Assembly (NCBI RefSeq): GCF_017299535.1
Contig: NZ_CP071238.1
Coordinates: forward strand, 2,294,001 to 2,358,000
Direction of reading: 5' to 3'
DNA length: 64,000 nucleotides
Origin: Serratia marcescens subsp. marcescens ATCC 13880
GTDB taxonomy: Bacteria; Pseudomonadota; Gammaproteobacteria; Enterobacterales; Enterobacteriaceae
The position numbers were made by a program, and so were the translations under genes. The notes beneath the pieces were generated by a model, which worked only from the letters and a program-made list of their open reading frames with translations, made no database searches and was not told the DNA's origin. The first letter of the stretch is position 1, and every line of letters starts with the position of its first letter. Positions 1 through 7,803 of the stretch are shown in pieces.

Positions 1-221
1 GCTTCCGGCTGCAGGTTGGCGCCCTCGAAAGGCTCCACGTGGAAGTGCAGGGTCTCGTCCCGCTGCAGCCAGCCATCTTCATCCATTTTCAGCGTGACGG
101 CGGCGATCTCCAGCAACGCATCGGTATTGGCGTTGAAGCCGGCGGTTTCAACATCTATTACTACGGGATAAAACCCACGAAAACGACCACTCAGGGCGTT
201 AAGATCACTTTTTTCGGCCAT
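1..221 (-). CDS. rnt: Ribonuclease T, N-terminal part (cut by window edge)
   Basis: This is the N-terminal 73 codons of RNase T, a DEDD-family 3'-5' exonuclease that trims tRNA and other stable RNA 3' ends. The translation shows the exonuclease motif I segment (VIDVETAGF, with the metal-binding Asp and Glu) and then [15 protein letters not shown], both nearly identical to E. coli Rnt. The ATG at 221 (MAEKSDL) gives the usual N-terminus; an in-frame ATG about 40 nt upstream would add an extension the family lacks. The remainder lies left of base 1. It follows gloA on the same strand, as in E. coli. A 7-bp hairpin at 305-322 lies between them without a T-run, so read-through from gloA is possible. 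Confidence 0.95.
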   Translation of the reverse strand, partial: MAEKSDLNALSGRFRGFYPVVIDVETAGFNANTDALLEIAAVTLKMDEDGWLQRDETLHFHVEPFEGANLQPE

Positions 222-333
222 CAGTTTCTTATCTTCATCGAATGCAGCGCGCATTATGGCAAATTTTGCGCCTGGTTGCAGGCGCTATCGCGCGGAGAAT
301 CAGCAGGGCGCCAGCGCGCCCTGAAGGGGAGGC

Positions 334-741
334 TTAGTGGCCGAGGCCCTGACCGGCGTGTTTGTTTTCGATCAGCTCAATTTTGTAGCCGTCCGGATCT
401 TCGACGAAGGCGATGATCGTGGTGCCGCCCTTCACCGGGCCGGCTTCGCGGGTGACTTTGCCGCCTGCGCGACGGATGCTGTCGCAGGTGGCGGCAACGT
501 CGTCCACGCCCAGCGCCAGGTGGCCGAAGGCGGTGCCCATGTCGTAGCTGTCGGTGCCCCAGTTATAGGTCAGTTCGATAACCGCGCCTTCGCTCTCTTC
601 CGTATAGCCGACGAAAGCCAGGGAGTATTTGTACTCCGGGTTTTCGCTGGTGCGCAGCAGGCGCATGCCTAATACCTTGGTGTAGAAGTCGATGGCGCGT
701 TGCAGGTCACCGACGCGGATCATGGTATGGAGTAAGCGCAT
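334..741 (-). CDS. gloA: Lactoylglutathione lyase (glyoxalase I)
   Basis: GloA isomerises the hemithioacetal of methylglyoxal and glutathione to S-lactoylglutathione, the first step of cytosolic methylglyoxal detoxification. The product is 135 aa, the usual length, and is one VOC/glyoxalase domain. Metal ligands of the family are visible: His5 (RLLHTM), the Glu in VIELTYNW, the His in FGHLALGV and the Glu in GYKIELIE. The ATG at 741 follows AGAGGAATT, a good ribosome site; in-frame codons further upstream encode no family sequence. It lies downstream of nemRA on the same strand, an association shared with E. coli that fits a common electrophile response, although a terminator-like hairpin after nemA suggests gloA also has its own promoter in 742-1030. 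Confidence 0.95.
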   Translation of the reverse strand: MRLLHTMIRVGDLQRAIDFYTKVLGMRLLRTSENPEYKYSLAFVGYTEESEGAVIELTYNWGTDSYDMGTAFGHLALGVDDVAATCDSIRRAGGKVTREAGPVKGGTTIIAFVEDPDGYKIELIENKHAGQGLGH

Positions 742-911
742 AATTCCTCTGAATTGACTGTGCCGTGGCAGACGGCGGGTGGATTGAAGCACAAGCGAGT
801 ATAGCCTTGTCCCGCAAGGGAATTCAACGTAACGAGTTGGTGACAATGTCACTTTATGGTCTCGCGTCGCGGGTGTCTAAATATTGATCGAGCGTACCGA
901 TCGATACAGAG

Positions 912-934
912 TAATTGATCTGCACAATCAATTA
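912..934. promoter_or_regulatory. 8-bp inverted repeat upstream of gloA
   Basis: TAATTGAT (912-919) and ATCAATTA (927-934) are perfect arms separated by 7 nt. The site lies in the 338-bp gap between gloA and nemA, about 170 bp upstream of the gloA start. It could be an operator, but the regulator is unknown. I found no gene in this gap. Confidence 0.35.
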
Positions 935-996
935 TCTATTCCAGCGGCGATCGTGTAAAAATCGAACGGCAATAAAGATCAACACCAGGGAACACC

Positions 997-1020
997 GGCC
1001 CGCCTCGAGCGGGCCTTTTT
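997..1020 (+). terminator. Rho-independent terminator, plus strand, no gene upstream
   Basis: GGCCCGC (997-1003), a 5-nt loop, then GCGGGCC (1009-1015) and five Ts. It points rightwards while both flanking genes run leftwards, so it terminates no annotated gene. It may end a small plus-strand RNA. Confidence 0.6.
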
Positions 1021-1033
1021 GCGCGCGACGCAT

Positions 1034-1067
1034 AAAAAAAACGGCCATGCGATTGCGTGGCCGTTGG
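1034..1067 (-). terminator. nemA terminator
   Basis: Read on the minus strand, AACGGCCACGC pairs with GCATGGCCGTT and is followed by an uninterrupted T-run (the A-run at 1034-1041). It sits just after the nemA stop codon. Confidence 0.75.
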
Positions 1068-1079
1068 AGTCAGGACGGG

Positions 1080-2183
1080 TTACTTCGCCAGAAACGGATA
1101 GTCGGTATAGCCTTCGGCGCCGCCGCCGTAGAAGGTTTCCGGCTTAGGTTCGTTCAGCGGGGCGTGCTGACGGAAACGCTCTACCAGATCCGGGTTGGCG
1201 ATGTAGCTGCGGCCGAAGGCCACCGCGTCGATAAAACCTTTTTCGATCAACGCTTCGGCCTTTTCAGCGGTGTAGGCGCCGGCGCCGACGATCACCCCTT
1301 TAAAGTGGGCGCGCACCGAGTCGCGGAAGGCGTCGGAATACGGTTTGCCGCCGGCCCAGTCCGGTTCGGAGATGTGCAGGTAAGCGATGTTGCGCTTATT
1401 CAGCTCTTCCACCAGATACAGCGCCGCTTCTTCCTGATCTTCGCCGTTGTCCAGCCCGTTGAACGGCCCCAGCGGCGAGATGCGGATACCGATGTGTTCG
1501 GAACCCCATTCGGCGATGGTGGCGTCGACCACTTCCAACGTCAGGCGGGTGCGATTCTCGATGCTGCCGCCGTATTGATCGGTGCGTTGGTTGGAAGCCG
1601 GTGACATGAACTGGTGCAGCAGATAGCCGTGGGCAGCATGCAGCTCGATGAAGTCGAAGCCGGCTTCGCGCGCGTTAGCGGTTGCCTGGCGGAAATCGTT
1701 GATGATGCCCGGGATCTCGCTGGTTTCCAGCGCGCGCGGTGTGGAGGTCGGTACGCGCACCCAGGCGCCGGTTTCATCTCGCACGGTGGTGCGGGTTTCG
1801 GCGTTGATTGCCGAAGGCGCGACCGGCGCTTGTCCGCCCGGCTGCAGGCTGGCGTGGGAGATGCGGCCTACATGCCACAGCTGTACGGCGATGTGGCCGT
1901 TTTTGTCGTGTACCGCCTGCGTGATGTGTTTCCACGCGGCGATCTGTTCCGGGGTATGCAGGCCCGGCGCGCCGGCGTAGCCTTTCGCCTGGAAGGAGAT
2001 CTGCGTCGCTTCGGTCACGATCAGGCCGGCGCCGGCGCGCTGCGCATAGTATTCCGCCATCAGTGGCGTAGGAATATCGCCCGGTTCGATGCTGCGCAGA
2101 CGCGTCAGCGGAGCCATAAACACGCGGTTGGGCAGGGTGACGGCGCCAACCTTCAGCGGAGAGAGCAATTTTTCAGTCTTCAT
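1080..2183 (-). CDS. nemA: N-ethylmaleimide reductase, Old Yellow Enzyme family
   Basis: NemA is a cytosolic FMN enzyme that uses NADPH to reduce activated alkenes (N-ethylmaleimide, quinones), nitro compounds and related electrophiles. The 367-aa product is full length and is a single TIM barrel. Visible family features are the N-terminal [12 protein letters not shown], the substrate-binding pair in [13 protein letters not shown] (His-x-x-His, then Tyr) and the C-terminal [11 protein letters not shown] phosphate-binding region. It lies 89 bp downstream of nemR, its regulator, on the same strand. A TAGAC-N5-GTCTA palindrome 18 bp before its ATG implies that it can be controlled separately from nemR. 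Confidence 0.95.
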   Translation of the reverse strand: MKTEKLLSPLKVGAVTLPNRVFMAPLTRLRSIEPGDIPTPLMAEYYAQRAGAGLIVTEATQISFQAKGYAGAPGLHTPEQIAAWKHITQAVHDKNGHIAVQLWHVGRISHASLQPGGQAPVAPSAINAETRTTVRDETGAWVRVPTSTPRALETSEIPGIINDFRQATANAREAGFDFIELHAAHGYLLHQFMSPASNQRTDQYGGSIENRTRLTLEVVDATIAEWGSEHIGIRISPLGPFNGLDNGEDQEEAALYLVEELNKRNIAYLHISEPDWAGGKPYSDAFRDSVRAHFKGVIVGAGAYTAEKAEALIEKGFIDAVAFGRSYIANPDLVERFRQHAPLNEPKPETFYGGGAEGYTDYPFLAK

Positions 2184-2201
2184 AGTGCATCCTGTATTTA
2201 A

Positions 2202-2216
2202 TAGACCGGTCGTCTA
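2202..2216. promoter_or_regulatory. Candidate NemR operator in front of nemA
   Basis: TAGACCGGTCGTCTA is a TAGAC/GTCTA inverted repeat beginning 18 bp upstream of the nemA ATG. It shares the TAGAC half-site with the 16-bp palindrome in front of nemR. Confidence 0.7.
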
Positions 2217-2272
2217 GTGATGGGCGATAAAAAAACACGAACTGCATTTTTCACGAAAAAAGACGGTTGTCG

Positions 2273-2893
2273 TTACCGTTGCGGCGGGCGCAGCAGCAAC
2301 TCGATGCTTTCCAGCGCGCTGGTTAACGGCGCCAGCGAATGACGGATCTTGGCGCGCAGCGAGGCACCGAGCCACAGTGAATACAGCGTTTCCGCGGTCG
2401 CCGCCGGGCTCATGGCCACCGACAGTGAGCCCTCGGCGATACCGCGCTCGATGGCCTCCTGCAGATGGCCGATCACGCGAGCGGTGCCCGTTTCCAGCGC
2501 ATGGCGCATCGGTTCCGACAGATCGCTCACCTCGGCGGAAAGTTTCACCGCCAGGCAGGCGTTGTGGCATTCGCTGCGGCAGTGGTAGCTGATAGCCTGG
2601 GCGTAATAGCCGAGCAGCTGGTGGCGGGCATCGCCGCGTCTGTCGGCAAACAGCGCCTGCATTTCTGCATCATAATGCGCGAAATAGCGCTGCAGCATCG
2701 CTTCGCCGAAGGCTTCCTTCGAGCGAAAATAGTGGTAGAACGAGCCTTTCGGCACGCCCGCGGTGGCCAGCAGTTCGCTCAGCCCCATGCCGGTAAAGCC
2801 TAGGCGCAGGCTGAGGGTTTCGCCGGTGGCGAGCAGATGTTCACGTGTATCCACGTTGCAATGCGTTGATTTGGTCATCATGGTGCCGAGCAT
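2273..2893 (-). CDS. nemR: TetR-family electrophile-sensing repressor NemR
   Basis: NemR represses nemA and gloA and is inactivated when electrophiles, chlorine species or quinones modify it. The N-terminal TetR helix-turn-helix includes GLSELLATAGVPKGSFYHYF. The redox-sensitive cysteine of E. coli NemR (Cys106 in the CLTVKL context) is conserved as CLAVKLSAEV, and the partner lysine as LGASLRAKI. The start is uncertain: ATGs occur at 2893, 2881 and 2878. The ATG at 2878 (MTKSTHC) gives about 201 aa, closest to E. coli. The operator at 2896-2911 leaves almost no leader for the 2893 start. Confidence 0.92.
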   Translation of the reverse strand: MLGTMMTKSTHCNVDTREHLLATGETLSLRLGFTGMGLSELLATAGVPKGSFYHYFRSKEAFGEAMLQRYFAHYDAEMQALFADRRGDARHQLLGYYAQAISYHCRSECHNACLAVKLSAEVSDLSEPMRHALETGTARVIGHLQEAIERGIAEGSLSVAMSPAATAETLYSLWLGASLRAKIRHSLAPLTSALESIELLLRPPQR

Positions 2894-2895
2894 AA

Positions 2896-2911
2896 TAGAC
2901 CGATTGGTCTA
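2896..2911. promoter_or_regulatory. NemR operator upstream of nemR
   Basis: TAGACCGATTGGTCTA has perfect 6-bp arms around GATT. It lies directly before the nemR coding region, as expected for autorepression, and matches the half-site of the copy before nemA. Confidence 0.85.
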
Positions 2912-2924
2912 GGTCAATGGGAAT

Positions 2925-2953
2925 AAAAAAACCGGCGCACAAAACGCCGGTTT
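2925..2953 (-). terminator. eptA terminator
   Basis: On the minus strand AAACCGGCG (2953-2945), a 7-nt loop and CGCCGGTTT (2937-2929) run into a T-rich tract. It lies just after the eptA stop and before nemR. Confidence 0.8.
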
Positions 2954-2996
2954 GTCTGCACGACATTGTGCCCCAGCGGCACGCGGAAGTTAAGCG

Positions 2997-4634
2997 CTAC
3001 GCCGCGTTGCGGCAACGCTGCAGGATATCCAACTGGGATTGATATTCGCGGGTCTGTACGTTCAGCATGCCCAACAGGGTGTGGAACAGGTTGTCCTGTG
3101 AAACCTCGTCCTTTTCCGCCAACGTATTCAGACACTGGCGATCGATGTCGAAATTGCGCTGATAGTCGGCCGACATCCACATCAGGAAAGGCACGTGCGT
3201 TTGTTGGCTCGGCGCGAAGACATAAGGCGTGCCGTGCAGATACATGCCGTTCTCCCCCAGCGATTCGCCGTGATCGGACAAATAGACCAGCGCGGTATTG
3301 AACCGATCGTCATACTGCCGCAGCAGCTTGATGGTGGCATCGAGCATCGCGTCGGTATACAGGATTGAGTTGTCGTAGGTGTTCACCAACTGTTCATGGC
3401 TGCAATCCTGGATCTGATTACTGTTGCAGGTCGGTGAAAACGCCTGGAACTCTGGCGTGCTGCGGCGATAGTAAGCCGGGCCGTGGCTGCCCATCTGGTG
3501 CAGCACGATCACACCATCGTCTTTCAGGCTATTGATGTAGTCGTTCAGCTTGTACAGCAGCACGTTGTCCATGCAAACCTCGCCGTCACAGTCCTGCGGC
3601 AGTTTCAGCTTGGTCATGTCGATGTGCGGCACCCGGTCGCAGGCGCCTTTGCAGCCGCCGTCGTTATCGCGCCACAGCACATTGACGCCGGCATGCGCCA
3701 GCACGTCGAGCATGCCTTCCTGGTGCGTCGCCTGAGTCGCGTCGTACTCCTTGCGTGGCATGTTGGAGAACATGCAGGGCACGGAGATCGCCGTTTCGGT
3801 GCCGCAGGAACTGGCGTTCTTGAAGTAGACCACGTCGTCCTGCTTCAGGCGCGGGTTGGTTTCGCGCCCGTAACCGCCGAGGGAGAAGTTTTCGGCGCGG
3901 GCGGTTTCGCCCACGACCAGGATCACCAGTGTTTTCTTGGTCTGCCTGGCGATCAGCGGCCCTTTACGCGCATCTTCGCCGATCTTGACCAGCGGCAGAT
4001 TGCGGGTGAAGTAACGCTGTTCGGTAAACTTGATGGTGCCGGCCACGAAGTTGGAAGGCGTCAACATCTTCACCACGCTTTTATTGTTGCGGATCAGCGA
4101 AGCGTAGTCTTTGTAGAACAGCGCGGCGACGATCAGGATCACTACCAACGACAGCATGACGTTGGCGGCGCGCAGCCCGACCATGTACCACCAGGGGCGA
4201 GTCTGGCGAATTTGGGTGAAGCAGACCGCCACCGCCGGCAGAATGCCGAGCAGAGCCAGCCACAATCCCATGCGCGGCGTCAGCAGCGCGGTCGCCTCCT
4301 GGGGGTTGGTTTCGAAGGCGTTTTGCATCATGTTGCCATCGATCACCACACCATAGCTGAACATGAAATAGTTGGCTGCGGCGCTGCCGAGCAAGAAAAA
4401 GATGATCAACGGCTTGCGCAGGTAGGGCACGGTCAACACGCTGAAGATAATATTCAGCGCACAGAAGATCACCACCGGCATGCTGGCCGCGAAAATCACG
4501 CTGTGGACGCTATCGAAGGTGATATACGACCAGGCGCGATGCAGGAATAACGCGTTTTGAAACAGAGTGAAGAACAGGGCGGCGGCGAGGGTAAAACCGA
4601 GGCTGTTGCACTGTAAGCGTTGACGTAACCACAT
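2997..4634 (-). CDS. eptA: Lipid A phosphoethanolamine transferase EptA (PmrC)
   Basis: EptA transfers phosphoethanolamine from phosphatidylethanolamine to lipid A phosphates on the periplasmic face of the inner membrane, lowering negative charge and polymyxin binding. The product is about 545 aa, matching E. coli EptA (547) more closely than EptB. Five hydrophobic segments fill roughly the first 180 residues. A sulfatase-type catalytic domain follows, with the nucleophile Thr in VGETARAENFSL, paired cysteines (SSCGTETAISVPCMF, GGCKGACDRVP) and the zinc-site YLSDHGESLGENG and YLHGTPY. I used the ATG at 4634; a TTG two codons upstream has a slightly better-spaced AGGAT. It stands alone, without pmrAB. 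A possible PmrA box lies at 4689-4705. Confidence 0.95.
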   Translation of the reverse strand: MWLRQRLQCNSLGFTLAAALFFTLFQNALFLHRAWSYITFDSVHSVIFAASMPVVIFCALNIIFSVLTVPYLRKPLIIFFLLGSAAANYFMFSYGVVIDGNMMQNAFETNPQEATALLTPRMGLWLALLGILPAVAVCFTQIRQTRPWWYMVGLRAANVMLSLVVILIVAALFYKDYASLIRNNKSVVKMLTPSNFVAGTIKFTEQRYFTRNLPLVKIGEDARKGPLIARQTKKTLVILVVGETARAENFSLGGYGRETNPRLKQDDVVYFKNASSCGTETAISVPCMFSNMPRKEYDATQATHQEGMLDVLAHAGVNVLWRDNDGGCKGACDRVPHIDMTKLKLPQDCDGEVCMDNVLLYKLNDYINSLKDDGVIVLHQMGSHGPAYYRRSTPEFQAFSPTCNSNQIQDCSHEQLVNTYDNSILYTDAMLDATIKLLRQYDDRFNTALVYLSDHGESLGENGMYLHGTPYVFAPSQQTHVPFLMWMSADYQRNFDIDRQCLNTLAEKDEVSQDNLFHTLLGMLNVQTREYQSQLDILQRCRNAA

Positions 4635-4688
4635 TGCCAATGTCGGGATCCTGAAAGTAGATAATGTCGTGAAATCTACCGGATGAAA

Positions 4689-4705
4689 CTTAAGAAAACC
4701 TTAGA
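4689..4705. promoter_or_regulatory. Candidate PmrA box upstream of eptA
   Basis: CTTAAG-N5-CTTAGA resembles the PmrA direct repeat (YTTAAK-N5-YTTAAK); the first half is perfect and the second imperfect. It starts about 55 bp upstream of the eptA ATG, in reverse orientation to the gene. It lies in the gap between eptA and the SDR gene. Confidence 0.5.
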
Positions 4706-4735
4706 AATTCAGAATACTGGCGACGGAGAATACGT

Positions 4736-4764
4736 GAAAACCGCCAGACCGAGCGGCCTGGCGG
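4736..4764 (-). terminator. Terminator after the SDR gene
   Basis: CCGCCAG and CTGGCGG arms (4741-4747, 4758-4764), followed on the minus strand by TTTTCAC. It lies 10 bp past the stop codon of the 4774-5415 gene. Confidence 0.6.
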
Positions 4765-4773
4765 CAGGGCAGT

Positions 4774-5415
4774 TTAGTAGGCGGCGGTGAATTGCGCGCG
4801 AATAAACTGAGGTTTTTCAATCTCATCAACGATAGCGACTGCCAGATCTTCCACCGAAATGCTGGCCGGCGCTTCGCCGTTCATCAGCAGTTGCGTGGTG
4901 CCGAGACGGAACTGACCAGTGCGTTTGCCCGGCTCCAGCAGGGCGGCCGGCGAAAGATAGGTCCAGTCGAGTGCCGACTCGTTACGCAGTTTGTTGCGCA
5001 GATCGCGCACCGCCTGCGCGCCGGGGCGGATATTTTCCGGGAACTGCGGCGTATCCACCAGTTCAACGCCCGGCGCCACTTCCAGGCTGCCGGCTCCGCC
5101 GACCACCAACAGGCGTTTGACGCCGGCCTGCTCGACCGCGGTGAGGATCTGCTGGGCGCCGCGGGTGGTTTTCTCATACAGGTTGTCTTCGCCCCAGCCT
5201 GGGTTGTAGGCGCTGATCACCGCGTCCTGGCCGCGCAATTGTCCCGCCAGCCAGGCGGTGTCGGCGACGTCGCCCAGTGCGACGGTCAGATTGGCGTGCT
5301 CCGGCAAATCTTTTTTCTGGCGCGCGATTGCCGTCACCTGAATACCGCGAGCCAGCGCTTCATCCACCACGCGGCGGCCAACAAAACCGGTTGCTCCAAT
5401 AATGGCTACTTTCAT
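4774..5415 (-). CDS. NAD(P)-binding atypical short-chain dehydrogenase (NmrA/YwnB-like)
   Basis: A 213-aa cytosolic Rossmann-fold protein. The N-terminal MKVAIIGATGFVGRRV is the NAD(P)-binding GxxGxxG motif of atypical (NmrA-like) SDRs. GDVADTAWLAGQLRGQDAVI and the RLLVVGGAGSLEV segment follow; the classical YxxxK catalytic pair is not evident. Such proteins are NAD(P)H-dependent quinone or flavin reductases or redox-sensing epimerase-like proteins. The substrate cannot be read. It is divergent from a LysR regulator (start 5555) across 139 bp, so that regulator probably controls it. Confidence 0.8.
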   Translation of the reverse strand: MKVAIIGATGFVGRRVVDEALARGIQVTAIARQKKDLPEHANLTVALGDVADTAWLAGQLRGQDAVISAYNPGWGEDNLYEKTTRGAQQILTAVEQAGVKRLLVVGGAGSLEVAPGVELVDTPQFPENIRPGAQAVRDLRNKLRNESALDWTYLSPAALLEPGKRTGQFRLGTTQLLMNGEAPASISVEDLAVAIVDEIEKPQFIRAQFTAAY

Positions 5416-5554
5416 CTGTATGCTCCTTCGGGGATAGGTTCAGTATCGTGAGGCAGGCCGATGTGCCTGCCGCGTGGTTTCTACTCTAGTCCTTAACAAT
5501 AGCCGTGATTAGTGCCATATTCATGCTTTCTTGATTAAGTAAAACTTCATAATC

Positions 5555-6484
5555 GTGGATAAACTCAATCGAATGGCGGTATTCGCCACCGTGGTGGCGG
5601 AGGGCTCGCTGGCCGGTGCGGCGCGGCGTCTGGGCATGACGCCGTCGGCGGTCAGCCAGCACATGCGCTCGCTGGAGAAGGCGCTTGGGGTGCCGTTGCT
5701 GCATCGTTCCACCCGCCGTCTGGCGCTGACCGAGGCGGGAGCGGCGTTCTATCCCGGCTGCGAGGCGATGCTGCAACAGGCGCTGCAGGCGGAGCAGCGG
5801 TTGGCTGAGCTGCGGGATACGCTGGTGGGTGAGCTGCGCATCGCCACCCCGGTCGGCATCGGCGGCCGCTCGTTGGCGGAGGCGCTGTCGCCGCTGTTGC
5901 AGGCGCATCCCAAGCTCACGCTGCGCGTGCTGGCGGACGATCGCATCGTCGATATGATAGAACAGCGGGTCGACATTGCGCTGCGGGCCAACCGGCAGCT
6001 GGCTGACGCCAATATGATCGCGCATCCGCTGACGGCGTGGCCGATGGTGCTGTGCGCCGCACCGCGCTACCTCAGCCAGCATGGGGTGCCGGAAAAACCG
6101 CAGGATTTGGTACAGCACCGTTGGATTTCCAGCGGCTACAGCGGGGCGCATCTGGATTTGCTGCACCAGTCCGGCCAGCAGGTCAAGCTGCGGCTGGCGG
6201 AAGGGCAGATCGTCAGCGAGAGCATGAACGTGATGCGCGCTTTTACCCGCGCCGGGCTGGGCATTTCCGCTCAGCCGCTGTATGAAATTGGCGACGAACT
6301 GCAGCGCGGCGAGCTGTTGCTGCTGTTGCCGGAGTGGCGGCCGGCGGCGCTCCGGCTGCATGCGCTGACGCTCGAGCGCAATGTGCCGGAAAAAAGCCGC
6401 CAGGCGCTGCGCTATTTGCGCGACTATTTTCGCCGCAATGGCGAAAAGGGACTTGCCAGCGGTGGCGATGGCGTCTTCAATTAG
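5555..6484 (+). CDS. LysR-family transcriptional regulator
   Basis: A 309-aa LTTR with an N-terminal winged helix-turn-helix (GSLAGAARRLGMTPSAVSQHMRSLE, given here in overview) and a periplasmic-binding-protein-like effector domain from about residue 90. The start is the GTG at 5555; the sequence then begins DKLNRMAVFATVV, typical of the family. It is divergent from the SDR gene at 4774-5415, the usual LTTR layout, so regulation of that gene is the best guess. Its effector is unknown. It ends 23 bp before ydhL and may be co-transcribed with it. Confidence 0.85.
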   Translation: MDKLNRMAVFATVVAEGSLAGAARRLGMTPSAVSQHMRSLEKALGVPLLHRSTRRLALTEAGAAFYPGCEAMLQQALQAEQRLAELRDTLVGELRIATPVGIGGRSLAEALSPLLQAHPKLTLRVLADDRIVDMIEQRVDIALRANRQLADANMIAHPLTAWPMVLCAAPRYLSQHGVPEKPQDLVQHRWISSGYSGAHLDLLHQSGQQVKLRLAEGQIVSESMNVMRAFTRAGLGISAQPLYEIGDELQRGELLLLLPEWRPAALRLHALTLERNVPEKSRQALRYLRDYFRRNGEKGLASGGDGVFN

Positions 6485-6507
6485 CAAGAGAACGCAGGAG
6501 GAGCCTC

Positions 6508-6747
6508 GTGGCGCAGCAGCTTGAGTTTTTCGACATCCCCAGCCCGTGTCGCGGCATTTGCCAGGCCGACGATCGTGGATTCTGCCGTGGCTGCCTGCGC
6601 AGCCGCGAGGAGCGTTTCGGCTGGATGAACATGAGCGATGCGCAAAAGCGCGAGGTGCTGCGCCTGTGCCGTCAACGCTTCCTGCGGCTGCAGCGCGCCA
6701 ATAAAGCGCCCGACGAGCCACTGCCGGAGCAACCGTCGCTGTTTTAA
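6508..6747 (+). CDS. ydhL: DUF1289 protein YdhL
   Basis: A 79-aa cytosolic protein nearly identical in layout to E. coli YdhL: an N-terminal QLEFFDIPSPCRGIC, a Cys-rich CRGICQADDRGFCRGC cluster that could bind a metal, and the C-terminal EQPSLF. Its function is unknown. The GTG at 6508 is chosen because GGAGGAG lies 5-11 bp upstream and it gives the family length. It precedes ydhF as in E. coli, 99 bp away. Confidence 0.9.
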   Translation: MAQQLEFFDIPSPCRGICQADDRGFCRGCLRSREERFGWMNMSDAQKREVLRLCRQRFLRLQRANKAPDEPLPEQPSLF

Positions 6748-6846
6748 CCTTTCCTGATCTGCCGCACGTTCGTGTGGCTTACCGCTTCCCTGTGCCTCAC
6801 CGGCTTGTGTATGCTGGCTGACAACTAATGTCATGAGGTTTTCGCA

Positions 6847-7743
6847 ATGGTAGAACGTATTCGTCTCGCGCCGCAGGGGCCTGAATTTTCCCGCATGATT
6901 TGCGGTTACTGGCGGTTGATGGAGTGGGGCATGTCGCCGCAGCAACTGCTGACGTTCATCGAACAGCATGTCGAACTGGGCGTCACCACCGCCGATCACG
7001 CCGATATCTACGGCGGCTATGCCTGCGAACAGGCGTTCGGCGACGCGCTGCGCCTGAAGCCGGCGCTGCGTCAGTCGCTGGAATTGGTGACCAAGTGCGG
7101 CATCGCCACCACCGCCAAGCCCGGCAACCCGATCGGCCACTACATCACCGACCGCGATCATATCGTGCAGAGCGCGGAACAGTCGCTGCGCCATCTGCAT
7201 ACCGATTACCTCGATCTGCTGCTGATCCACCGCCCGGATCCGTTGATGGACGCTGACGACGTGGCCGAAGCCTTCGTTGCGTTGCACAAAAGCGGCAAGG
7301 TGCGCCATTTCGGCGTCTCCAACTTTACGCCCGCGCAGTTCCAACTGCTGCAGTCGCGTCTGCCGTTCACGCTGGCGACCAACCAGGTGGAGATCTCGCC
7401 GATTCACCAACCGGCCATTCTCGACGGCACGCTTGACCAGTGCCAGCAACTGCGCATCAAGCCGATGGCTTGGTCCTGCCTGGGCGGCGGGCGCCTGTTC
7501 AACGACGCCGAGTTTCAGCCGCTGCGCGACGAGCTGCAGCGGGTGGCGCAAGAGATCGGCGCGGAGACCATCGAGCAGGTGGTGTACGCCTGGGTGATGC
7601 GCCTGCCGTCGTCGCCGTTGCCAATCATCGGCTCCGGCAAGATTGAGCGGGTGCGTTCGGCGCTCAAGGCGCAGAAACTGGTGCTGAGCCGCCAGCAGTG
7701 GTTCCGCATTCGCAAGGCGGCGCTGGGGTATGATGTGCCCTAA
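6847..7743 (+). CDS. ydhF: Aldo/keto reductase YdhF
   Basis: A 298-aa single (beta/alpha)8-barrel NADPH-dependent oxidoreductase of the YdhF subgroup. The Asp-Tyr-Lys-His tetrad is partly visible: HADIYGGYACE (Asp and Tyr), VTKCGI (Lys) and LLLIHRPDPL (His). GVSNFTPAQF and the C-terminal IIGSGKIERVRSAL form the cofactor site. The physiological substrate is not known. The start at 6847 follows TGAGGTTTTCGC, a plausible ribosome site. A strong terminator follows. Confidence 0.93.
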   Translation: MVERIRLAPQGPEFSRMICGYWRLMEWGMSPQQLLTFIEQHVELGVTTADHADIYGGYACEQAFGDALRLKPALRQSLELVTKCGIATTAKPGNPIGHYITDRDHIVQSAEQSLRHLHTDYLDLLLIHRPDPLMDADDVAEAFVALHKSGKVRHFGVSNFTPAQFQLLQSRLPFTLATNQVEISPIHQPAILDGTLDQCQQLRIKPMAWSCLGGGRLFNDAEFQPLRDELQRVAQEIGAETIEQVVYAWVMRLPSSPLPIIGSGKIERVRSALKAQKLVLSRQQWFRIRKAALGYDVP

Positions 7744-7762
7744 GGCGGAGCAGAAAGAGGAA

Positions 7763-7793
7763 AGCCGGGCGACGAAAGCGCCCGGCTTTTTTT
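7763..7793 (+). terminator. ydhF terminator
   Basis: AGCCGGGCG (7763-7771), a 7-nt loop, then CGCCCGGCT (7779-7787) and seven Ts. It separates ydhF from the convergent lipA. Confidence 0.9.
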
Positions 7794-7803
7794 ATGCCGA
7801 TGC

